Source of the DNA: Teichococcus aerophilus
GTDB lineage: Bacteria > Pseudomonadota > Alphaproteobacteria > Acetobacterales > Acetobacteraceae
Assembly: GCF_014490485.1 (NCBI RefSeq)
Contig: NZ_JACTVA010000011.1
Location: 18,300 to 82,299 of the forward strand
Direction of reading: 5' to 3'
DNA: 64,000 bases
A program made the translations under genes and the position numbers. A model generated the notes under the pieces. The model ran no database searches, was not told where the DNA came from, and saw only the letters and a program-made list of their open reading frames with translations. How positions within the stretch are numbered: position 1 is the stretch's first letter; every line of letters begins with the position of its first letter. Shown here one piece after another: positions 23,822 to 32,565 of this stretch.

Positions 23822-23851
23822 CGGGCCAGGGTGGTATCCCACCCCGGCCCG
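23822..23851 (-). terminator. Hairpin after tig
   Basis: A strong hairpin with 13-bp arms, one mismatch and a TATC loop lies about 45 bases beyond the tig stop. There is no T tract on the minus side, so it may be a Rho-dependent or processing structure and not a classical terminator. Confidence 0.5.
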
Positions 23852-23895
23852 CGCGCCTTAATCACTCTCCGGCCCGCGGGCCGGCGATAGCCTGC

Positions 23896-25251
23896 TCAGG
23901 CAGCCGCTTCGGCCGGCTCGGCGGACAGCTCGGCCGCCGGCACTTCCTTCTCGGTCACTTTGGCCAGCTCCAGCATGAAGTCGACCACCTTCTCCTCGAA
24001 CAGCGGCGCGCGGAGGTTCTCGATCGCCTGCGGGTTCTTCTGGAAGAACTCGATCACCTGGCGCTCCTGGCCCGGGTAGCGCTGGGCCTCGGCCCGCATC
24101 GCACCGGTCAGTTCCTCGTTCGTCACCTGGATGTTGTTGCTGCGGCCGATCTCGGACAGCAGCAGGCCCAGGCGGATGCGGCGCTCGGCAATGGCGCGGT
24201 ACTCGGACTTCAGCGTGTCCTCGTCCTTGCCCTTGTCTTCCTCATCCAGGCGGCCGGCGGTGCGATCGGCCTCGATGCGCTGCCAGATCTGCTCGAACTC
24301 GGCATCGACCATGCCGGCCGGAACCTCGAACGAGGCCTGGGCGGACAGGGCGTCCAGCAGCTTCCGCTTCACGTTGAGGCGGGAGATCTGGTCGTATTCC
24401 TGCTGCAGCGACTCGCTGATGCGGGTCTTCAGCTCGGAAACGTCGGCCAGGCCCAGCTTCTTGGCGAAGTCGTCGTCCACCGTGGCGGAGGCCGGGGTCT
24501 GCAGCTTCTTGGCGGTCAGCTTGAACACGGCGTCCTTGCCGGCCAGCTCGGCCGCGCCGTACTCGGCCGGGAAGGTTACCTTCACGTCGCGCGTCTCGCC
24601 GACATTGATGCCGACCAGGCCCTCGGCGAAGCCCGGGATGAACCCGGCGCCGCCAATTTCCACCGGCATGTCGGTGCCCGTGCCGCCCTGGAAGGGCTCG
24701 GCCAGGCCACCTTCGGCCGCTTCATCGACCAGGCGGCCCTCGAAATCGGTCACGACCACGTCGCCCTGCGCGGCAGGGCGGGCCTCGGTGACGTCTTCCA
24801 TCTGGCGGTTGCGGGCGGCGATGCCCTCCAGCGCCTTGGTGATTTCCTCGTCGCCCACCTTGGTCACCGGCTTCTCCAGCGCGATGGCCGAGAAATCGGG
24901 CAGCGGGATCTCGGGGAGCTGCTCCAGTTCGATCGTGAACTCGAGGTCCTCGCCCTCCGCGAACTTCACCAGCTCGATCTTGGGCTGCAAGGCGGGGCGC
25001 AGGCCCCGCTCCTCGATCACGGTCCGGGTCACGGACTGGACCTGCTCGTCCAGAACCTCACCCATCACGGACTGGCCGAAGCGCTGCTTCACCACGGAAG
25101 CCGGCACCTTGCCGGGGCGGAAGCCCGGGATGCGGACTTCCTTGGCCACGGCCGCCAGGCGCTTGTCGCGCGCCGCGGCGATATCCGCCGCCGGAACCAC
25201 CACGGAAAAGCCCCGCTTCAGCCCCTCGGCTGCCTGCTCGGTCACCTGCAT
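23896..25251 (-). CDS. tig: Trigger factor
   Basis: This is a ribosome-bound chaperone with peptidyl-prolyl isomerase activity, 451 residues. The ribosome-binding signature IPGFRPGKVPASVVKQRFG is in the N-terminal domain, followed by an FKBP-like domain (about residues 165-245) and a helical C-terminal domain. The C-terminus is Ala/Glu-rich. I prefer the ATG at 25251 (MQVTEQ, the family N-terminus). A GTG at 25260 has the better-spaced AGGAG and cannot be excluded. Confidence 0.95.
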   Translation of the reverse strand: MQVTEQAAEGLKRGFSVVVPAADIAAARDKRLAAVAKEVRIPGFRPGKVPASVVKQRFGQSVMGEVLDEQVQSVTRTVIEERGLRPALQPKIELVKFAEGEDLEFTIELEQLPEIPLPDFSAIALEKPVTKVGDEEITKALEGIAARNRQMEDVTEARPAAQGDVVVTDFEGRLVDEAAEGGLAEPFQGGTGTDMPVEIGGAGFIPGFAEGLVGINVGETRDVKVTFPAEYGAAELAGKDAVFKLTAKKLQTPASATVDDDFAKKLGLADVSELKTRISESLQQEYDQISRLNVKRKLLDALSAQASFEVPAGMVDAEFEQIWQRIEADRTAGRLDEEDKGKDEDTLKSEYRAIAERRIRLGLLLSEIGRSNNIQVTNEELTGAMRAEAQRYPGQERQVIEFFQKNPQAIENLRAPLFEEKVVDFMLELAKVTEKEVPAAELSAEPAEAAA

Positions 25252-25305
25252 CGTCGCCACACCTGCTCCTGAAAATCAGTCTCGTGTCCGGCCGGCGGCG
25301 CTGGA

Positions 25306-25390
25306 TGGTGCGGGCGGAGGGACTTGAACCCCCACGGCTTGCGCCACTGGAACCTAAATCCAGCGTGTCTGCCAATTCCACCACGCCCGC
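25306..25390 (-). tRNA. tRNA-Leu (TAG)
   Basis: This is an 85-nt class II tRNA with a long variable arm and encoded CCA. The acceptor GCGGGCG/CGCCCGC pairs fully, the anticodon stem CTGGA/TCCAG holds TAG, and the T arm contains GGTTCAAGTCC. It lies upstream of tig on the same strand. Confidence 0.97.
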
Positions 25391-25552
25391 AGGCTTGACG
25401 CCGGCAAAGTCGTCGAGCCGGCGCGTTTAGCGCAGGGGCGCTTATATTGAAAGGGCACAGCGCGAATCCGCTGCCCGCGCCCTTGCCGGCCCCTTGCCCT
25501 CCCACGGCCCGACCGGCACAGGTAACGGCACAGCCACCGACGGAATCCCCGC

Positions 25553-26725
25553 ATGAGCGCCGCCCTCGACAGCCTGCCGTCCCGCATCAAGGACCTCGGC
25601 GCCAACCAGATCGCCGAGATTGCCGACATGGCGCGGGAGGACCCGGCCGTCATCAAGCTGTGGATCGGCGAGGGCGACCTGCCCACCCCCTCCTTCGTCA
25701 CCGAGGCCGCCGAGGCCGCCATGCGCGCCGGCCAGACCCGCTACACCTACTCCCACGGCCTGCCCCAGCTGCGGCAGGCCCTGGCGGACTACCACCGCCG
25801 CCACTGGGACGTGGCGGTGGACCCCGCCCGCTTCACCATCACCGCCGGTGGCATGAACGCCATCATGCAAGGCATGCAGGCCGTGCTCTCCCCGGGTGAC
25901 GAAGTCATCATCCCCGGCCCGCACTGGCCCAACATGGCGGCCACGGTGACGGTGCTGGGCGGCGTGCCCGTCATGGTCCCCTTCCGCCGCACCGCCCATG
26001 GCGGGTTCGAATTGTCGCTGGCGGATATCGAGGCCGCCATCACGCCCCGCACCCGCGTCATCGCCATCAACTCTCCGTCCAACCCCACCGGCTGGGTGAT
26101 GCCGAAGGCCGAGATGCTGGCCATGCGGGACCTGGTGCGCGCCCGCGGCCTCTGGCTGCTGTCGGACGAGGTGTACAACCACTTCACCTACGGCAACGCC
26201 ATCGCCCCTTCCTTCCTGGAAATCTGCGACGAGACGGACAAGCTGCTGGTCAGCAACACCTTTTCCAAGAACTGGGCGATGACGGGCTGGCGCGCCGGCT
26301 GGCTGATCTACCCGGCCGGCATGGAAGGCGTGTTCGGCAATCTCGGCCAGTACAACACCACCAGCATCCCCACCTTCATCCAATACGCCTGCATCGCCGC
26401 GCTGGAGCAGGGCGACGACTTCATCCGCATCATGGTCTCCCGCTGCCAGGAAAGCCGCCGCATCTTCTGCGAAGGGCTCGGCGCCATCCCCGGCATCCGC
26501 CTGCAGCCGCCGGAAGGCAGCTTCTACCTGATGTTCTCGCAGGATGGCGTCACCGACAGCCGCGCCCTGGCCATCCGCCTGCTGCGCGAAGCCAAGGTCG
26601 GCCTAGCCCCCGGCACCGCCTTCGCCGATGACGACGACGGCAAGCTCCGCCTCTGCTTCGCTATCTCCCCGGGTCTGGCGGAAGAGGCGATGGGGCGGCT
26701 GGCAGGGTTCTTTCGGAAAGGGTGA
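25553..26725 (+). CDS. Pyridoxal phosphate-dependent aminotransferase (class I/II)
   Basis: This is a 390-residue fold-type I aminotransferase, probably acting on aspartate or another amino acid. The PLP lysine is in SNTFSKNWAMTGWRAGW (about residue 242). The cofactor-contact motif INSPSNPTGWVMP is present, as is the C-terminal Arg region KLRLCFAIS that binds the substrate carboxylate. No signal peptide is visible. It stands alone on plus after tRNA-Leu and ends in a terminator-like repeat end. Substrate specificity cannot be read from the sequence. Confidence 0.9.
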   Translation: MSAALDSLPSRIKDLGANQIAEIADMAREDPAVIKLWIGEGDLPTPSFVTEAAEAAMRAGQTRYTYSHGLPQLRQALADYHRRHWDVAVDPARFTITAGGMNAIMQGMQAVLSPGDEVIIPGPHWPNMAATVTVLGGVPVMVPFRRTAHGGFELSLADIEAAITPRTRVIAINSPSNPTGWVMPKAEMLAMRDLVRARGLWLLSDEVYNHFTYGNAIAPSFLEICDETDKLLVSNTFSKNWAMTGWRAGWLIYPAGMEGVFGNLGQYNTTSIPTFIQYACIAALEQGDDFIRIMVSRCQESRRIFCEGLGAIPGIRLQPPEGSFYLMFSQDGVTDSRALAIRLLREAKVGLAPGTAFADDDDGKLRLCFAISPGLAEEAMGRLAGFFRKG

Positions 26726-26728
26726 AGG

Positions 26729-26946
26729 AAGGTCGGGGGAGTGAACTCCCCCGAACCCCCTCCTTTTTTGCGGTGTTTTGGCCGATGCTGATCGGGCCGG
26801 GCTCAGCCAAATTTTTTATTTAATATCAAATAAATAGTACGAAAATATTCGGACACTTGCCAAGCTGAGGCCACCCGTCACCACCCGCACTGTCTCAGAC
26901 TCGAAGAAAAAAGAAGGGGTCCAGGGGAATTCCTTCCCCTGGCCTT
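26729..26946. repeat. Dispersed inverted-end repeat, copy 1 (variant core)
   Basis: A 218-bp unit with inverted ends fills the gap between the convergent aminotransferase and AceE-like genes. The left end (hairpin 26733-26754, then CCTTTTTT) terminates plus-strand transcription. The right end (hairpin 26921-26942, followed on minus by CCCCTTCTTTTTTCTTC) terminates the minus-strand gene. On minus, the right end matches the 49433 copy well beyond the hairpin. The core is unusual: an AT-rich island at about 26808-26855 with an inverted repeat at 26815-26834, absent from the other copies. Confidence 0.65.
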
Positions 26947-26986
26947 CCCACCGCCGGAACCCCGGCGGGCGGCGGCGGGCTGCCGC

Positions 26987-29383
26987 CTACCGCCCCAGCA
27001 GCGCCTGGGCGCAGGCGTCCAGGATGGCGTCGGTATCCAGCCCGTATTCGGCATACAGGTCCGGGATGTCGCCGGACTGGCCGAAGCGGTCCACGCCCAG
27101 CGGCACTACGCGCTGGCCACGCACCGCGCCCAGCCAGGCATGCGCCGCCGGGTGGCCGTCCAGCACGCTGACGATCGCCGCATCCCGCGCCAGCGGCGCC
27201 AGCAGCGACTCGATGTGGGAAGGCACCGCTCCCGGGCCCTGGCGCGCCTGCCGCCGTGCCGCCAGCCAGGCCGCATGCAGCCGGTCCGGGCTGGTGATGG
27301 CCAGCAGCCCGGCGCCCGGCTCCTCCGTCCGTAGCTCCTCGAACGCCGCCATGGCCTCGGGCGCCACCGGTCCCTGGTAGGCAATGGCGATGCGCGCGCC
27401 CGGCGCCGGCGGCACCGCCCAGTAGCCACCGGCGATCACCGCCGCCGGGTCCAGCACCCGCTCCGGCTGCGCCAGCCCACGGGTGGACAGCCGCAGCCAC
27501 ACCGCCGAGCCATCCGGCTTCTGCATATGCTCGAAGGCCCAGCGGAACAGGATGGCCAACTCGTCGGCGTGGGTGGGCTCGAAGCTCGCCAGCCGGTCCT
27601 GCGCCATGCCGATCAGCGGCGTGTTGACGCTCTGGTGCTGCCCGCCCTCCGGCGCCAGGGTCAGGCCGGACGGGGTGGAAACCAGCAGGAAGCGGGCATC
27701 CTGATAACAGGCATAGATCAGCGCATCGAGGCCCCGGTTAACGAAGGGGTCGTACACGGTGCCGATCGGCAGCAGCCGCCCGCCGTGTAGCCGGTCCGCC
27801 AGCCCGAGCGCGCCCAGCAGCAGGAACAGGTTCTGCTCGGCGATGCCCAGCTCGATATGCTGGCCCTTGGGGGACATGCCCCAGCGCTGCGCCGAGGCCA
27901 GCTTGGCATCGCGGAACACGTCGTTCTTCAGGTGGCGGTCGAATACCCCGCGCCGGTTCACCCACGGCCCCAGGCTGGTGGAGACCGTCACATCCGGGCT
28001 GGTGGTGACGATGCGGGAAGCGAAGCTCTCCGCATCGCCCTTCCCCGCCCGGCCGATCTCGGCCAGCAGCTCGCCGAAGGCCGCCTGGGTGGACAGCGTG
28101 CGGCCTTCCGGCACCTTCGGCACCGGCAGGCTGGCCGGCACCGGGACAGAGGGGGCGGCCAGGCTGCGTCCCTCCGGCGCCAGCACCGGCGCGAAGGGGA
28201 TGTCGCGCAGGAAGGCCTCGAGCTCGGCGGCGGGCAGGTCCAGCCCCTCGAACCGCTCCCACTCCTGGCCGGGGCGGATGCCCATGCCGTGGCGGAAAGC
28301 CTCCATCTGCTCCTTGGTCATCAGCCCGGCATGGTTGTCCTTGTGCCCGGCGAAGGGCAGGCCCATCCCCTTCACCGTGTAGGCGATGAAGCAGGTCGGC
28401 TGGTCGCCCGCCGCATCCTGGGCGCGGAAGGCGCTTTCCAGCGTCTCGATGTCATGGCCGGCCAGGTTGGTCATCAGCCCGCCGAGTTCCTCGTCGTCCA
28501 GCGGGTCGATGATGGCGCGCACGCCCTCGTCCCGCCCCAGCTCGGCCAGCAGGGCGGCGCGCCACGCGGCACCGCCCTGGAAGGTCAGCGCCGAATACAG
28601 GCTGTTGGGGCAGTCATCGATCCAGCGGCGCAGCGCCTCGCCGCCCTCCCGTGCGAAGGCGGCTTCTAGCTTGCGGCCGTATTTGAGCGTGACGACGTTC
28701 CAACCCATGTCGCGGAACAGGCCCTCGATGCGGCCGAACAACCGGTCCGGCACCACCGAGTCGAGGCTCTGGCGGTTGTAGTCGATCACCCACCAGACAT
28801 CGCGCACATCGTGCTTCCAGCCTTCCAGCAGGGCCTCGTAGATATTGCCCTCGTCCAGCTCGGCATCGCCGACAATGGCGACGTGGCGGCCACGCGGCAG
28901 GCCCTCCCGCCCCAGCCCATGCAGGTGCACATAGTCCTGCACCAGACTCGCAAAACTGGTCAGCGCCACGCCCAGCCCGACTGAGCCGGTGGAGAAATCC
29001 ACCTCCGCGCCGTCCTTCACCCGGCTGGGATAGGGCTGGATGCCGCCGAACTGCCGCAGCGTCGCCAGCTTCTCCTGGCTCTGGCGGCCCAGCAGGTAGT
29101 TCATGGCGTGGAAGACCGGGCCGGCATGCGGCTTCACCGCCACCCGGTCCTGCGGCCGCAGGATGCCGAAATACAGCGCCGCCATGATCGACACGACGGA
29201 GGCAGAGGACGCCTGGTGCCCGCCCACCTTCAGCCCGTCGCGGTTGGGGCGGATATGGTTGGCGTGATGGATCGTCCAGGCGGAAAGCCAGAGCAGCTTG
29301 CGCTCCAGCGCCTTGAGGATGCGCAGGCGGCAGGCCGGATCGGCCACCGGGTGGAGGGCATGCGCCCCCGGTGAGGCATTCAT
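26987..29383 (-). CDS. AceE-like thiamine-diphosphate enzyme (E1 / transketolase family)
   Basis: The 798-residue product resembles the homodimeric pyruvate dehydrogenase E1 family and not two-chain E1 enzymes. The ThDP/Mg motif is GDAELDEGN (about 172-180) with partner VIDYNRQSLD (199-208), followed by the AceE-like GLFRDMGWNVVTLKYG. It is shorter than E. coli AceE (about 890). No E2 or E3 gene is adjacent, and no lipoyl domain is visible. The ATG at 29383 follows AGGAGG at 8 bases; a GTG at 29401 is less likely. The physiological 2-oxo acid or ketose substrate is unknown. Confidence 0.85.
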   Translation of the reverse strand: MNASPGAHALHPVADPACRLRILKALERKLLWLSAWTIHHANHIRPNRDGLKVGGHQASSASVVSIMAALYFGILRPQDRVAVKPHAGPVFHAMNYLLGRQSQEKLATLRQFGGIQPYPSRVKDGAEVDFSTGSVGLGVALTSFASLVQDYVHLHGLGREGLPRGRHVAIVGDAELDEGNIYEALLEGWKHDVRDVWWVIDYNRQSLDSVVPDRLFGRIEGLFRDMGWNVVTLKYGRKLEAAFAREGGEALRRWIDDCPNSLYSALTFQGGAAWRAALLAELGRDEGVRAIIDPLDDEELGGLMTNLAGHDIETLESAFRAQDAAGDQPTCFIAYTVKGMGLPFAGHKDNHAGLMTKEQMEAFRHGMGIRPGQEWERFEGLDLPAAELEAFLRDIPFAPVLAPEGRSLAAPSVPVPASLPVPKVPEGRTLSTQAAFGELLAEIGRAGKGDAESFASRIVTTSPDVTVSTSLGPWVNRRGVFDRHLKNDVFRDAKLASAQRWGMSPKGQHIELGIAEQNLFLLLGALGLADRLHGGRLLPIGTVYDPFVNRGLDALIYACYQDARFLLVSTPSGLTLAPEGGQHQSVNTPLIGMAQDRLASFEPTHADELAILFRWAFEHMQKPDGSAVWLRLSTRGLAQPERVLDPAAVIAGGYWAVPPAPGARIAIAYQGPVAPEAMAAFEELRTEEPGAGLLAITSPDRLHAAWLAARRQARQGPGAVPSHIESLLAPLARDAAIVSVLDGHPAAHAWLGAVRGQRVVPLGVDRFGQSGDIPDLYAEYGLDTDAILDACAQALLGR

Positions 29384-29523
29384 GTTCGGTTCCTCCTGCA
29401 CGGCCTTATGGCGACCGGTCTCGGACCCAGCGAGGCTAGAGGAAGGCCTCCCCCAGGGGAACCGCTTCCGCGCGGCGAAAGCGCATGGCGGCCGCGCCCG
29501 GGCGCCTCGGGCTGGGGCTGCCA

Positions 29524-29552
29524 GCTGACACGGCTTTTAAAGCCGTGTCAGC
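29524..29552. promoter_or_regulatory. Perfect 29-bp palindrome
   Basis: Two 14-base arms (GCTGACACGGCTTT and its complement) flank a single central T. It lies between the end of pmbA and the start of the AceE-like gene, both on minus, about 140 bases upstream of the AceE-like start. It has no U tract beyond it and almost no loop, so it looks more like a dimeric regulator operator than a terminator. Its function is not established. Confidence 0.45.
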
Positions 29553-29600
29553 AGTACTCGGTCCGCCACTGCGGCTCGGCCGCGCCCTGCCGCGAGAGGG

Positions 29601-30926
29601 TCAGGCGCCGGCCAGGGTCATGCCATCCACCCGCAGGGTCGGCGCGTCGGTACCGCGGCGGAACCGCAGGTCATCGGCAGCGGCCATGTGCAGGAACATT
29701 TCCTTCAGGTTGCCGGCGATGGTGACGCCGCTGACCGGCTCCGCCAGCTCACCCCGGCGGATCATGAAGCCGGAGGCACCGCGGCTGTAGTCGCCGGTGA
29801 TGCCGTTGATGCTGCTGCCCATCATCTCGGTGACGTAGAAGCCCTCGTCGAGATCGGCCATCAGCGCGGCCGGGGAGACCTGGCCGGGCTCCAGCCACAG
29901 ATTGGTCGCCGCGGGCGATGGCGGGCTGGAAATGCCTCGGCTGGCATGCCCGGTGGAGACCAGTCCCAGCTGGCGGGCGGAGCGCCAATCCAGCACCCAG
30001 CTTTGCAGGATGCCGTCCTGCACCAGCGCCCGCGCCTCGCCCGGCATCCCTTCGCCGTCGAAGGGGCGGGAGCGCAGGCCACGCACGCGCAGCGGGTCAT
30101 CCCGCAGGGTCAGGCCGGTGGCCAGCACCTGCTGCCCCATCTTGTCCCGCAGGAAGGAGGTGCCGCGCCCGATGGCGGTGCCGTTCAGCGCCCCCACCAG
30201 ATGGCCGAGCAGGGAGGCGGAGACGCGCGGATCATACACCACGCTCAGCTTGCGGCTGGCCGGACGCGTCGGGTTCAGGCGGCGGACCGCCCGCTCCCCC
30301 GCCCTGCGGCCCAGGGTCGCCGCATCCTCCAGCTCCGCCAGATGCACGGCGACGCTGTGGTCGTAATCCCGCTCCATCCCCGTGCCCTCGCCTGCCAGCG
30401 CGGAGACGGAGACGGAATGGCTGCTGCGGGCATATTCCCCGGCAAAGCCGTTGGAGGAAAAGATGGCGATGCGGCTGCGGTTGAACCCCGCCTCCGCGCC
30501 ATTGCTGTTGGTGACGCCTGCCGTGGCCAGCGCCGCTTCCTCCGCCGCCGCGGCACGGGCGAGCAGATCTTCCGCCGTCGGCTCGGCCGGGTCGTCGAGG
30601 TCCAGCTCACGCGCCGGCACCGGCACCCGCTCCGGCAGTCCGGCGAAGCGGTCCTCCGGCACGGCGCGCGCCATCGCCACGGCGCGCTCGGCCAGCGCGG
30701 CGAAGCTCGCGCGGTCCGGGTCGGTGGAGGAAACGATCGCCTGCCGCTGGCCGACAAACACGCGCAGGCCGAGGTCGAACCCCTCGGCCCGTTCGAGATG
30801 CTCGATCACCCCCAGCCGGCGCGCGACGGAGAGCGAGGTCGAGGCGGCCAGCACCGCGTCCGCCGCGTCCGCCCCCGCCGCGCGGGCGGCGGCGACGAGC
30901 GCGTCGAGCATCTCCAGCCGGTTCAT
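29601..30926 (-). CDS. pmbA: TldD/PmbA family metalloprotease-like protein (PmbA/TldE)
   Basis: The 441-residue protein matches PmbA/TldE, the partner of TldD in a heterodimeric metalloprotease that in E. coli matures microcin B17 and degrades CcdA. The conserved C-terminal motifs MGSSINGITGDYSRGASGFMI and GNLKEMFLHM are clear. PmbA itself lacks the zinc site, which belongs to TldD; no tldD is in this window. The ATG at 30926 overlaps the stop of the M16 peptidase gene (ATGA), implying coupled translation. An open frame continuing to 31127 is a shadow of that gene. Confidence 0.92.
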   Translation of the reverse strand: MNRLEMLDALVAAARAAGADAADAVLAASTSLSVARRLGVIEHLERAEGFDLGLRVFVGQRQAIVSSTDPDRASFAALAERAVAMARAVPEDRFAGLPERVPVPARELDLDDPAEPTAEDLLARAAAAEEAALATAGVTNSNGAEAGFNRSRIAIFSSNGFAGEYARSSHSVSVSALAGEGTGMERDYDHSVAVHLAELEDAATLGRRAGERAVRRLNPTRPASRKLSVVYDPRVSASLLGHLVGALNGTAIGRGTSFLRDKMGQQVLATGLTLRDDPLRVRGLRSRPFDGEGMPGEARALVQDGILQSWVLDWRSARQLGLVSTGHASRGISSPPSPAATNLWLEPGQVSPAALMADLDEGFYVTEMMGSSINGITGDYSRGASGFMIRRGELAEPVSGVTIAGNLKEMFLHMAAADDLRFRRGTDAPTLRVDGMTLAGA

Positions 30927-32188
30927 GCCGCCAGCTTCTCCATGATGCTCGGCAGGCCGGGCACCTTGCCGGCAGGCCCAAGCGCGGCCAGCGTCGGGCG
31001 GGAGCGGAAGATCATCGCGGCGGCCTGCTGCACCTGCTCGATGGTGACGGCGGCGATATTCGCCTTCGTCTCTTCCGGCGTGATGATGCGGCCATGCACC
31101 TGCAACTGGCGCGCGATCTGCTCGCACCGGCTGCCCGTGGACTCCAACGACATCAGCACCGAGGCGCGGAGCTGCGCCTTGGCGCGGTCCAGCTCATCCG
31201 TCGTGACGTCGTGCTGCACCCGCTTCAGCTCTTCCAGGGCCACCGGCACCAGCTCGGCCGCCTGGTCCTCGCCCGTGCCGGCGTAGATGGAGAATACGCC
31301 GCCATCGCGGAACGGCTGCGCGAAGGAATAGATGGAGTAGACCAGCCCGCGGCGCTCCCGGATCTCCTGGAACAAGCGGGAAGACATGCCGCCACCCAGC
31401 ACGGTGGAGAGCAGCATGGTCGGGTAGTGCCACTTGGTGGTGACCGCCGGGCCCTCGAAGCCCAGCACCACGTGCACCTGGTCCAGCTCACGCTCCTCGC
31501 GGAACTCACCGCCGGCATAGCGGGCGGGCTCGCCCAGCGCCGGGTCGACATTCGGCAGGTCGGCGAAGTGCCTCTTCACCTGGGCCACGAGGTCGTCATG
31601 CTCCAGCGCGCCAGCGGCGGCGACGACCATGCGGCTCGGGCCATAGTGGTGGCGCATGTAGTTGGTCAGCACCTCCCGCGGCATCTTGGCGATGATGCCC
31701 TCGGTGCCCAGCGTCGGCCGGCCCATCGGCTGGTCGGGGAATGCGGTGGCCTGGAAATGGTCGAAGACGATGTCGTCCGGCGTGTCGTTCGCCTGGCCGA
31801 TCTCCTGCAGGATCACGCCCCGCTCGCGCTCCAGTTCCTCCGGGATGAAGGTGGAATGCGTCAGGATGTCGCCGAGGATATCCGCCGCCAGCGGCATATC
31901 TTCCTTCAGCACCTTGGCGTAGTAGGCGGTCTGTTCCCGCGCCGTGTAGGCGTTCAGGTGGCCGCCGACATTCTCGATCTCGCGGGCGATGGCGGCGGCG
32001 TCGCGCTTGGTCGTGCCCTTGAAGGCCATGTGCTCCAGGAAGTGGGAGACACCGTTCTCCGCCGCCGTCTCGTCCCGCGTGCCGGCGTGGACGTAGGCAC
32101 CGATGGAGACGGTCTCGACGCGCGGCATGGTCTCGGAGGCAATGGTGAGGCCGTTGGGGAGGCGCGTCAGGCGCACCGCATCAGACAT
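30923..32188 (-). CDS. M16 family zinc peptidase (mitochondrial processing peptidase-like)
   Basis: This is a 421-residue insulinase-family peptidase, similar to alphaproteobacterial relatives of the mitochondrial processing peptidase beta subunit. The inverted zinc motif HFLEH is near residue 50, and the second glutamate ligand region is ELERERGVILQEI. The glycine-rich loop LGGGMSSRLFQEIRE of the C-terminal domain is intact. It lies downstream of thrC (377 bp gap) and is coupled to pmbA. The ATG at 32188 gives the normal N-terminus. No signal peptide is seen. Confidence 0.94.
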   Translation of the reverse strand: MSDAVRLTRLPNGLTIASETMPRVETVSIGAYVHAGTRDETAAENGVSHFLEHMAFKGTTKRDAAAIAREIENVGGHLNAYTAREQTAYYAKVLKEDMPLAADILGDILTHSTFIPEELERERGVILQEIGQANDTPDDIVFDHFQATAFPDQPMGRPTLGTEGIIAKMPREVLTNYMRHHYGPSRMVVAAAGALEHDDLVAQVKRHFADLPNVDPALGEPARYAGGEFREERELDQVHVVLGFEGPAVTTKWHYPTMLLSTVLGGGMSSRLFQEIRERRGLVYSIYSFAQPFRDGGVFSIYAGTGEDQAAELVPVALEELKRVQHDVTTDELDRAKAQLRASVLMSLESTGSRCEQIARQLQVHGRIITPEETKANIAAVTIEQVQQAAAMIFRSRPTLAALGPAGKVPGLPSIMEKLAA

Positions 32189-32329
32189 TCGGGGGGACTT
32201 TCTCTGTGGCCCGTGCATGGCACGCGCCGATCCATGATTCGCCATAATGTAGGGGCGAAGCCGGCGACATGCGACCCTGCGTTGTTCTGGCTGGGTTGCG
32301 TGTGTTCACTGGGTGGAAGGAGGGGGAGA

Positions 32330-32460
32330 AAGGCCAGGGAAAGAGTTCCCCGGACCCCGTCTTCCTTCCGGAAAATCGGGGCAGCGCTTCAGGACCAGAG
32401 AGGCGGCCTGGATGGATACAATGGCCGCACGGTCTGAACCGTCAGTCTCCGAGGGCCACG
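32330..32460 (+). repeat. Dispersed repeat, left-half copy
   Basis: It starts with the family end (imperfect hairpin 32334-32353, then GGACCCCGTCTTCCTT). It continues with interior sequence recognisable in the full copies, including CTGAACCGTCAGTC before a G-rich stretch. The right half and right inverted end are missing, replaced by the thrC hairpins. Confidence 0.55.
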
Positions 32461-32508
32461 GACCCTTGGCGGAACCATCGTGCCACAAGCGGCAACAGAT
32501 GGCGGGGC

Positions 32509-32531
32509 CTGGGGTGGCACCGCCACCCCAG
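32509..32531 (-). terminator. Hairpin downstream of thrC (distal)
   Basis: A perfect 10-bp stem (CTGGGGTGGC) with a 3-base loop lies on the 3' side of thrC. It lacks a T tract. With the nearer hairpin at 32538-32557 it may form a tandem transcript end. Confidence 0.5.
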
Positions 32532-32537
32532 CGGGGT

Positions 32538-32557
32538 CCAGGGGCAAGCGCCCCTGG
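32538..32557 (-). terminator. Hairpin immediately after thrC
   Basis: A perfect 8-bp stem (CCAGGGGC) with loop AAGC lies 8 bases beyond the thrC stop. No T tract follows, so the termination mode is uncertain. Confidence 0.5.
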
Positions 32558-32565
32558 TGCGTCTC

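Larger units (their letters stand above)
32189..32565. other. 377-bp intergenic region thrC to M16 peptidase
   Basis: It holds the presumed promoter of the M16-pmbA pair next to 32189, a diverged half copy of the dispersed repeat at 32330-32460, and two perfect hairpins just after thrC (32509-32531 and 32538-32557). I see no gene here. Confidence 0.6.
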
